The notes under the pieces were generated by a model. That model saw nothing but the letters and a program-made list of their open reading frames with translations. It did no database searches and was not told the origin of the DNA. Made by a program: the position numbers and the translations under genes. Below are positions 47,084 through 56,800 of a stretch of 64,000 nucleotides of DNA, in pieces; the first letter of the stretch is position 1; each line of letters begins with the position of its first letter. Origin of the DNA: Candidatus Acidiflorens stordalenmirensis (GTDB lineage Bacteria; Acidobacteriota; Terriglobia; Terriglobales; Acidobacteriaceae); assembly GCA_003139995.1 (NCBI GenBank), contig PLIC01000110.1, positions 1 through 64,000 on the forward strand. Reading direction: 5' to 3'.

Positions 47084-48254
47084 CTAGACGTCAAACAGAA
47101 TCAACTGATTGCCGGTGTTGAATAAATCGCTATCGGAGTCGAACGCCTGAAGCGCCCGTAAAATGGGTGTTTTCTCGAAAAGAGTAACACTGAGAATCTG
47201 TAGAATCTGGTAAAAACTGGCTTCCAGACCCAGCCGCTTGCGCATGATCGCCACCAGGACATAAATCGACACCGCAATCCAGATTTGGGTCTTCACGGCG
47301 TTCTCGCCGGTTCCGCAGAGGGCCTTGATTCGCAGATGCTGCTTGATCCATTCGAAGAATAACTCCACCTGCCAGCGTTGCCTGTAGATGTCGGCAATCG
47401 TCCGCGCCAGAAGCGTAAAGTTGTTGGTCAAAACCTCCAGGCGTTTGTTCCTCTCCGCGCCGAAGTAGCTCACCTTTCGCAGCGAGTCTGGATAAGCTGT
47501 GGCGGATTCCACGGATGAGAGAATCACGGTTTGATCCGAGCGCACGCCCGTACTCTCATCCACCGGATGCGAGTTACGTCGTTCGAGTAACACGTTCGAC
47601 TTGGTGCGCACAACGAAGAAGGCCGAGCTGAGCGCAAAGACGGAGAGCGGTTGAAAGTCGATGTAGGCCCGGTCCATTACGTAGAAGGCTCCGGCCTCCG
47701 GCATGATCTCGTCGAGGATGTTCACGTCATGCACGGCCCCGCTGGTGACGCGGATAAATGTGGGAATGTTGCCGTGCAGATCCAGCAAGGTGTGCATCTT
47801 GAGGGCGGCCTTACGCTGGCGAAACTTCGCCCACGGAAACAGCGACAAGCACAGGTCGATGGTGGTGGAGTCCAGCGCATACAAACTCTGATGCCGATCG
47901 ACGCCCATCAGATCACAGGCGTGTAACGGACGGGCGGTCGCAATCAACCCCTGCGCGAAATAGACGAAGATACACCAGTCGTGCGATTCGTTCGCGTCGG
48001 CCAAAGTCGAGCGCGACACTTTGCCGCGGAACCCCGTGTGATACAGCTTGCTTTGTAGGGCGCGCAGGCAGGACTCGATATCGCGCAGGCTCTCGCGATA
48101 GGTGAGTTGCGCGAAGGCCATCGCCAGTAACTGGTCCCAACAGGAAAATTCCCCTGGAATTAGAGTCGCCATGGTGGCGGCCAACACACTTCTGAAATTC
48201 TTTTTCGGGCAGATGCTGGATCAATTGCGAGAAGACAGTGGGGCCAGAGTTCAT
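47084..48254 (-). mobile_element. IS4-family (DUF4372 type) transposase, frameshifted near its 5' end
   Basis: Main ORF 47084-48187: FSCWDQLLAMAFAQLTYRESLRDIESCLRA, YALDSTTIDLCLSLFPWAKF, IYRQRWQVELFFEWIKQHLRIK; N-terminus MNSGPTVFSQLIQHLPEKEFQKCV lies in another frame starting at 48254. Confidence 0.88.
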
Positions 48255-49427
48255 CCATCATTGTTTCACGCGGAAGACAGGCGGAAGGAAGTCAATCCAG
48301 CCCTTTTTCAATTCAAATCGTTCCTGCTTCGACCATGCGTTATCATGCTTATCTTCAATGGATTAGAACAGCCTCCCGAAATGTTAGCCGGACAACAGTG
48401 GCCACGGGGAATTACATGAGCGCAAGCAATCAAGCAGCTGAGGGCAGCTCCCAGGAGCGGGCGTTTCTTACAGGCGAGCCGTACAGTACTAAGATTGCAG
48501 ACGCATTCACACCTGAGACGATATCTCCGAGCTGGGTGTTACCGTACGTCTTTGCATCCGTGTTCAAACGGGAGACGGAGTACAACACTTTTGTCGAGAC
48601 GTGACGCTGCTCGTGGCCCGGGCGTTGGTTCGTCGGGTGAGGTCGCGGGTAAAGAACTTGACACCATTTCGATTGCATGGGCCAAGGTTCGCGTGCCTAA
48701 CGCTGGGTTGCGTAACGTCAGATTCACACAAGCCGATGAAACCAAATCGCCAGTGACAAACCTCTCGACGCAGCAGTCGGCCGCTTCATTCCGATGTTCC
48801 TTCCCAATCCCATTTCTGTCTTGCTCTTCCTATCTAGGTTAGTTCGCCCTGGTGGAGTTATCCTCTGCCGGGAAGCCTCCCGGATCCTTTGCTTGCCCGT
48901 AGGTGCACGCCTACTGCTTTGGTCCAGCGTCCCTTCTTCGATCCATGTGACGTTGCGCTCCGGGTGAATCCAGAGATGGGGCCGGCCCAGTACAGCATCT
49001 TTCATGAGATTGATCAGCCTGCACCGGCCATGCATATGGAGATGCCGCTGGTGAGGGACTCGGACTTTGCGCGCTTGATCTGTGGCGTCCCGAGCAGTGT
49101 GAGACCGTTGGCACAGCAGCAGACCTTTTCCTCGAGCGTTGGACGATCTCGATACGCTTCTGGAAAGGATCACGGGCCGAGCTACCTGCACCAAACGCGG
49201 CGGTCAGTTTCGTGCCGCTCGTCGGCGCTTGGTCACGCAAGCCGACGGATGGCCAGAAGCGAGAAGAGGCACGGCAACAACCTTTTCTAAGAAGATTCCC
49301 GCGGATGACGACATCTACTGCTGGCTCGGCCACCATGCTACAGCGCCGAGGGATCGACCGAACAATTCTGCCACTGTTTGGCACAGAGGCAAGCCGCAGC
49401 AGTGAGCAGTGTATCGAGTCTTGCCGC

Positions 49428-52131
49428 TCATCTCCCCTTAATTGCGATGGTGTTGGCTTCGATATTCCAGCCCTGCACGACCAATACCGCAGGTTTCTTG
49501 AGAGCATCTTTACTGAGGAAGCGTGCTATGAGCGTCTTGGATTCGCCTGGCATGAGTGCCAGGTAGTTGTCCTCCCATAACACCGGTAGGATCTCTTCAG
49601 TCGACCCGGAAGTGCGAATTCCCATGTGCACTTGGAAGGCGAGATTTTTCGTTGGATTGTGCAAACGGACGCGAACCCGGTCGTGGGCCGCAGTTTTCTC
49701 TCTCGTGGCCGAGGCTTGCAGTTTGATGTTTGGCAATTTGTTCAGCGCGGTCAGATCTTCGAAAGTCTTGACTGGAGTGAAGGCGGAATCGGGCGTGTTG
49801 TCCCAGTCAATCACAGCTAGCTTGGCGGGCAACCAGTAGAAGTTTGAGCTGACTTCCTTGCCGGCGGAATCGGTTAACGCCAGCTTCACGAAGTAAACGG
49901 CGCTCTGTGATTGAGAAGGGGGATCCGGCAGCGTCAGCACAGTTGCCGAGCTGTCGGGACCGGCGTCTACTTTCAGTTTTTGCGAGAAGAGTTTTTCTAA
50001 GTTGAAGTCAAACGCCTGCGCGCTGACGGTCAATCCGGCAACGGATTGTTGGCTGGTGTTGATCACGACCACGCTACGGTCATCATAGGAATACTGGACG
50101 TGCAGCGGCTCGCAGGCTTTCCTGGTTCCGAAGAAACCGCCCGCTGGATACATGTAGTAATCGTAGAGATGCCAGTAAGTCGATGGCCACGCGTTGTTCA
50201 ATGTCCACTGAATTACACCGGTGGAAGTATATTTGTTGCGGGCATAGGCCTCGAACATGGCACGCTCTCCGTCGTAGGCAATGGCTTGCGCCTTGCGCAA
50301 GTAATCTTCCAGGCCTGATGGCGGGCCATACGTAGCATTCATCGCTTCGTTGAAACGGTGCAGGTCTTTGAATCGCTCACCCGCAGCGTGGAAATCCCAG
50401 TACTCATCGATCGGCCAGAGGTGCTCTTTCGGCAGCATTTTCTTCAGGCTCTCCAGCGGAGGAATCGCTGGCCCGGGCCCTGTCTCGGTGTTGTAGCCCC
50501 ACCCGCCGCCCCACTTCGACTTATCTTCCAGCCAGTAGGATGGAGGCTCGTAATCGTAGGGACCGGTCATCTTCATGCCGGACTTTCCCGTCAGGGTGGT
50601 GGATTGGTCCGAAGCGGAATTCACAACCGGATTCGGCCAGCCCACCTGCTTTTCTACTTCAAGATAGGCACGCTCCACGTCAGGCGGGGGGCGGCCCGTC
50701 GCTGCCATTCAACCAAGCCAGCATGCTGGGGTGCGAGCGCATCTTGAGCATCTCGGTGCGCAGCGAGTCGGCTGCAATATCAAGCGTGCCCGGCAACCAT
50801 TTGTCCCACTGTTCCCAAACGTCGCAACAACACCAGCCAGCCATGACCAGAATGCCGTACTCGTCGGCGAGGTCATAGAACTCGTCGCTTTCGAGTTGGC
50901 CTTCTTGTCGAATGGTGTTCAGGTGCATCTCGCGGACATACTGAAAATGCGCATCGTATTGCTCGTGCGTCATCGGACGCAGCAGCATGTCGTGGTCCCA
51001 AGCGCCGCCGCGGATCAGGATCGGCTTGCCGTTGATACGGAACAGCCGGTTGTTCTGTGGCGTCAGCTCCGAGTTCACTTCGCGGATGCCGAAGCGGGTG
51101 TCGCGTTCGTCCGAGCTTTGACCGTTCACGAGGAAGCGCACGGTGAGCCGATGCAGATTGGGCGTTCCCATCTCGGCCGGCCACCAGATCTTTGGGTCCT
51201 TGATCCGCAGTTGCGGGTATTGCTCGGGGGAAAAGGCGGCGGAGAGTTTCTGGCTGGGCTGCAACTGAATTTTCTGCTCAAGATGCACTCCGTCAAATGC
51301 CGCTTCCAAAACGCCGCCGACCGATTGCGCCGTGGCATTCTGCAGTTCGGCCCTGACGGTCAGGTCCGCCTGCTTCAGAGAATTGTCGGCAAAATTTGTA
51401 ATCACTGAAGGGTAGCGCACACTGACTGGGCCACTGGCGCTTATAAAAACATTGCCCCACAGGCCCATGTTCTTGTCTGGAGGAGTGGGGTTCCAGTCCA
51501 CCCAGTTGATGGCCAAGTCATTGGGGGTTGGCGCGAAGACTTCGGCTGCGAACACATTGGCTTTGCCTGGCTCGACGTAGGCCGTGACATCGAATTCGTA
51601 AATTCTGTAGGCGCCTGCGATGTCCTTCGCGTCGGCAAGCTTGTGTCCGTTCAGCCAGAGGTTGGCCCGGTTGTTGATGCCCTGAAGATGGAGCCAGGCA
51701 CTTTTTCCCTTGTAGTCCACTGGTAGTTGGAACTCGGTGCGGTACCACCAAGGAATCGCGTAAGGGCTGTCCTTCGACATGGGGAGGAGGTTGAAAGAAT
51801 TGAGCCCGATCGGATAAGTCATGCCGGGCAACTGACGCAGGTTCATGCCGAAATTTGGGTCGGGAAACTCACCGTTCGCCACCTGCACGGCGAGCACGGT
51901 GGAGGGAACGGTTGCCTCGTACCATCCTTCGGTGTGGAAACCCGGCGAGGAGATGGCCGGGCCCTCGGCGCTAACCTTGGCCGAGGACTGAACCCGCCAC
52001 CCCCGCTGTAGTTCTAGCGCCGGTGGATTAACAGCGCCCGACAGCGCCTCCGGCGACAAGATCGCAAGAAATATGACTAAGTGGAAGAGTGCTGCATGCA
52101 CCTTGGATACGCTACGCAAGGTTCTCGGCAT
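49428..52131 (-). pseudogene. GH2 family exo-beta-D-glucosaminidase-like protein, interrupted by one frameshift (parts 50680-52131 and 49428-50708)
   Basis: N part ...GILVMAGWCCCDVWEQWDKW...SHPSMLAWLNGSDG; C part RPPPDVERAYLEVEKQVGWPNPVVNSASDQSTTLTGKSGMKMTGPYDYEPPSYW; join at ~50686-50697. Confidence 0.85.
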
Positions 52132-52296
52132 GTATCCTCCTGCAGATTCGCGTCTGCGATGACTCCAGTCTGAGGTCGAAGGGCGGCGTCCGGAAGTGCC
52201 TAACGGTTGCGTGACGGATTCAATCTCGATTCGAGCTGTCATAAAGTGTAAGGGCCGGACCTTGGCGGGTGCTAGAATTTGCAGCAGACATCTCTC

Positions 52297-53535
52297 ATGG
52301 TCACGGATTTGCCCGATTCCAACGCCGCCCAGCCGGGCGCTCGACCAGTTCTCAGTCTCGAAGAAGCGGCCATTCGTTCCCAATTAGCGCACATCTTGGC
52401 GAGTCATGAGTTTTGCTCCAGCCAGCGCTGTCAGGAGTTTCTCCGGTTCGTGGTAGAGCAAACGCTCGCCGGTCACGCCGACGTGCTGAAAGAACGGACG
52501 ATTGGCGTGGAAGCGTTTGGGAGAGCAACCGACTACGAAACTAATCTCGATGGAGTTGTGCGGATCAAGGCCAGTGAAGTTCGCAAGCGCTTAACCCTCT
52601 ACTACGCCGGGAGCGGCAAGGAGGCGAGAGTGGTCATCGAGCTGCCGGTGGGCAGCTATGTTCCGAACTTTGCGGCGCGGGAATCTTCATCCAATGGCAG
52701 CCCAGATGGAAGCTCAGAGGCCTCCGCCGGAATTGCCGGGAATCGAGCGAAGCACGACGACACCGCCGAACATCGGGTGCGAGACGCATCGATCAGAATC
52801 GCAGCTATTGCTGCAGGGGTGATTGCGGTCATCGTCCTGTCGGCGCACTGGTGGAACCTACAGCGCACACCTTCAGTGTTGAACGATTTCTGGGAACCGA
52901 TGCTTCGTGGTTCAGGCCCGGTACTGATCGCCGCAGCCTATGTACCCGTGTACGCGCCTGACGCGCGCATATCCGGCGACCATGGCGAGTTGACGCTCAT
53001 GTCTGACCAGTATGTGGGCGGAGGAGACTTGGTGGCGGCCGCGCGCGTTTCCGGAATGCTAGGCCGGATGGGGCGTCCGTCAGAGGTGAGGGTCGGTAAC
53101 GCGGTTTCGTTTCAGGATCTGCGCAACTCGCCAACCGTGTTGATCGGATATTCGAGCACACAATGGAAGGATGTGACGCAAGATTTCCGCTTTTATGTGG
53201 ATGACAACGATCGGGGCATGATTCGCGACAACGGCAAGCCGACGGAATGGTATCCGCACAATGTGACTCGCGATTTTCACACCGATGAGGACTACGCTGT
53301 GATTTCGAGGGCGTTTCTTCCGCAGACTCACTCCATGCTGATCCTGATCAGCGGCTGCACGCAATATGGAACTGAGGGGGCAGCCGACCTGATCAGCAAT
53401 CCCGATCTCCTCGCCGCCGCGCTGCGCGAAGCTCCGGCGGGATGGCAGCACAAGAATCTGCAACTGGTGTTGCGCATGCAGGTGATTGCGAATGCTCCGG
53501 CCTCACCGAAAGTGGTCGCCGCACATTATTGGTAG
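52297..53535 (+). CDS. Membrane-anchored regulator-like protein, single TM
   Basis: ILASHEFCSSQRCQEFLRFVVEQTLAGHADVLKERTIGVEAFGRATDYETNLDGVVRIKASEVRKRLTLYYAGSGKEARVVIELPVGSYVPNF; TM IAAIAAGVIAVIVLSAHWW. Confidence 0.7.
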   Translation: MVTDLPDSNAAQPGARPVLSLEEAAIRSQLAHILASHEFCSSQRCQEFLRFVVEQTLAGHADVLKERTIGVEAFGRATDYETNLDGVVRIKASEVRKRLTLYYAGSGKEARVVIELPVGSYVPNFAARESSSNGSPDGSSEASAGIAGNRAKHDDTAEHRVRDASIRIAAIAAGVIAVIVLSAHWWNLQRTPSVLNDFWEPMLRGSGPVLIAAAYVPVYAPDARISGDHGELTLMSDQYVGGGDLVAAARVSGMLGRMGRPSEVRVGNAVSFQDLRNSPTVLIGYSSTQWKDVTQDFRFYVDDNDRGMIRDNGKPTEWYPHNVTRDFHTDEDYAVISRAFLPQTHSMLILISGCTQYGTEGAADLISNPDLLAAALREAPAGWQHKNLQLVLRMQVIANAPASPKVVAAHYW

Positions 53536-53825
53536 GCTCCTTACGGCCGGCAGTGGGCTGCGCCACGGTCGATTGAGTACACGTCGGTTCACCGATAACT
53601 GTCGCTCTTTGTCGGCTAGACCACCATTTTCCCTCCCGCTGCGCCAGTGCCTCAGTTCTCACTGCCTGTCAGTAGACGTGACCACCCTCGACATTTCGGT
53701 TCGACTGCATGATAAGTCCCGGATCGTCGGCAACTGGCCCTCAAAACCATGGCATCGTGATGAGCGATCAGCGTTCGATTCGTCTACCTTCCGCCGAGTT
53801 TGCACAGGTGCGTGAACTCAGCTGA

Positions 53826-56800
53826 AACGGACCGGCTGTAACCCGGTCCCCGAGTGGTCGGAACTATACCCCAAACTATGTTCCGAACTATGCAGGCGGC
53901 GCGGCCAACGCGGATGAAAACGGAGTTGAGAACGGCGAAGGAGGGGAAGATCAGGACACCGGCACGTCGCCACAGAACGCCGCTCGTCGGCGCCCCGTCA
54001 GCCAAGCGTTCCAGGTCGGTTCGACGGCCTCGCCTTCGCGGCAGGCTGGGGCCCGCTCGCCCGAGTACGCCCGCGTTCTGGAGCGCTATCTGGCTCGGCT
54101 GGTTCAGATGAAGCAGATCCCACAGGCGCTCGGCGTGCTGCGCCGCGAAATCGACCGCAATCCCGACGATCCCGGCCTCTACGAACGGCTCGCCGTCTTT
54201 CTCGATCAGAACCAGTTAGGAACGGAACAGGAAGAAGTTTACCGCCGGGCCATGGCCCGCTTCGCCGACCGGTCGTGGTATGACAAGCTCGCGCGCTTCT
54301 ACCTGCGTCACAAGAGAAACGCCGACTTCGAGCAGCTAACCCGTGAAGCCGTGAAAACTTTCAACGGCAGCGACGTGGAACGCTATTTCAATAATGTCTA
54401 TGGCGGCGGCCCCGTGCTATACCTGCGACTGAACCAGTACGCCCATCAGCGCTTCCCGCACAACCCAGTGTTCGTTCACAACCTCCTTTTTGCATATCGG
54501 ATGCGCGCTACGTGGGATCCAGTGGCATGGGAAGCGTTGCTTCGCGAGCATTGGTTTGAAGAACCTGCTCTCCGCAACGAGTTCTTCGAATACCTTTCAC
54601 GAACCGGCAAGCTCGAATCCGAGTTGAGTGTCTTACGCCAAAATGCGCTCGATGCCGCCAGTTGGGAGAGTAATCCCGCCGCTTCCAATTTCATCGCTTG
54701 CGCCGACCTTTGGCAGTCGCACTTTGAAGAGAGCGCGCCGGTGCTCAAATCGCTTGCCGCGCAATATCCAGCCGAGCCGGAGATTGCCCGCACCGCCTCG
54801 TCCGTCTATCGCTCTCTCGCCTATTTCGACCACGCCGATACGGCTGTCGCGGTCAGGATCGAAGACAACTTGCTGCAGGCCAATCCTCGCGATACCGAAA
54901 TCATGGCCCGCATCGGCGACATCTATGCCGACCGCGAACTGTTCGCGCAGGCCGCTCCGTACTGGGAGCGCATCCCGCAGGTCGCTCCCGGCGAGGCCGG
55001 CGGATATGTGGAAGCGGCCACGATCTATTGGGACTATTACGATTTCGACAACGCTCTCCGCGTGCTGAATCAGGGCCGCGATCGCCTGCGCGATCCGAAT
55101 CTTTATTCGTATGAAGCGGGCGCGATCTACGAGAACAAGCGCGACTATGCTCACGCCATCGAAGAATACGTTCGGGGATCGGTCAGCGGCCCTCCAAACT
55201 CGCCCGCTGAACTGAGGCTGCTTGCGCTGGCGCGCCGCCCCAAGTTCCGCGACCTGGTCGATCAGGCGACCGCCAGAATCGCCACGTTGCCGAATCCGTC
55301 GTCACCCAACCCATCGTTACCCAATGAGTCAGTGCCCGCCGTGTTTCTACGCGTGAAAGTGCTGGAAGCTCAGAACCGCAGGCCGGAGATGGAAGCGCTC
55401 CTCGACTCGATCGCCACCAGCGCAACCTCGATCGAACAGGCGCAGAACATCGAGAATCTGGCGCAACAGAAATCGCTCGAAACCGTTCGCCAGCACGCGC
55501 TGGAAAAGCAAGCTGCGCTCACCACCGACCCCGTGACTCGCCTCCAACTCCGTTACGCCGCGATCCAGTTGTACGAAGGGCGGAAGGACTTCACGTCGGC
55601 AGAGAAGAATGTCGCAGCGCTTTATCGTGAGAATCCCAAGATTCTTGGAGTCGTTCGTTCGACGGTCGATTTCTACTGGCGCACGAAGAACTATCCGCAG
55701 GCGATTTCCGTCCTCCTGCAGGCCGCCAAAGACGCCTATCCCGAGCTGAGCCAGCAGTTCACTTATGAGGCTGCTCGCAAATCGACCGATGCGAGGCAGT
55801 ATCACCAGGCGCGCGATCTGCTCACCCAGCTTCTGAAAGATTCTCCTTACAATGCTGAATATCTCGCTGCCATGGCGGATGCATACGCGCAGGCGGGAGA
55901 CGATCACGGTCTCCAGCAATTCTACGCCGACAAAATTGCGCTCTTCCGCAACGCGCCAGTTCCAACGGATGCGCGCAAATCCCAGATTGCCGCCTTGCGT
56001 CGTGGCCTAATCCCGGCGCTCACGCGCATGAAGGACTACACGGGCGCAGTCGACCAGTACATCGAGCTGATCAATAATTTTCCGGAAGACGACGTGCTCG
56101 CGACCGAGGCCGCGCTGTACGCGCTCCGCTATCAGCGCCAGCAGCAACTCGTGGACTTCTACGTCAAAACGGTGATCCAGTCCCCGCGCGATTACCGTTG
56201 GTCCACGGTGCTGGCCCGCATCCAGACCAATCTCGAAAACTATCCGGCTGCGATCGATGTCTATGCCAAGGCGATTGCCATCCGCCCCGACCGGGTCGAT
56301 CTCTACACCGCGCGAGCCGGACTCGAAGAGCGCCTGATGCGCTTCGACGATGCCGCCTCCGATTACGAACGCATCTATCAGCTTGCGTATAAAGATCCGC
56401 AGTGGATGGAGAAGGTCGCCGCAGTTCGCGCCCGCCAGGGCAATGAAAAAGAAGTGGTCGCCGCCCTGCAAGCGGCACTGATCGACGGCCGTCCGGAAAA
56501 CGCCGCTAACTACTTCGAAGTTGCGAGTCGTCTCGAATCCTGGGGCATGCTCACCGAGGCTCGCACCTTTGCCGAACGCGGAATCAAGACCGCCGGGCCG
56601 GACCTGCTCGCTGCCGTGGAGAATCACGCTGGCGCAAAAACCTACGTCCGCATTATGAGTCGCTTGCGGCAGCACGAGCAGGCCTGCGTCATCATGCAGA
56701 ACGCTCTCGCGGACGCCTCTTCAAATTTGCCCGTTCTCAAAGAGCAAGTCGAGAAACAGGGAATCGCGGCGGTCACCGACGCCCAGTGGCGCGAGCGAGT

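Noticed and set aside
47040-48330. Terminal inverted repeats of the IS4 element
   Set aside because: Compared both flanks by eye and found no convincing matching ends, so exact IS boundaries and target duplication are not claimed.
48724-49507. ORFs of 130-200 aa in the IS4-GH2 gap
   Set aside because: Arg/Ser-rich, mutually overlapping in several frames, no domain-like sequence.
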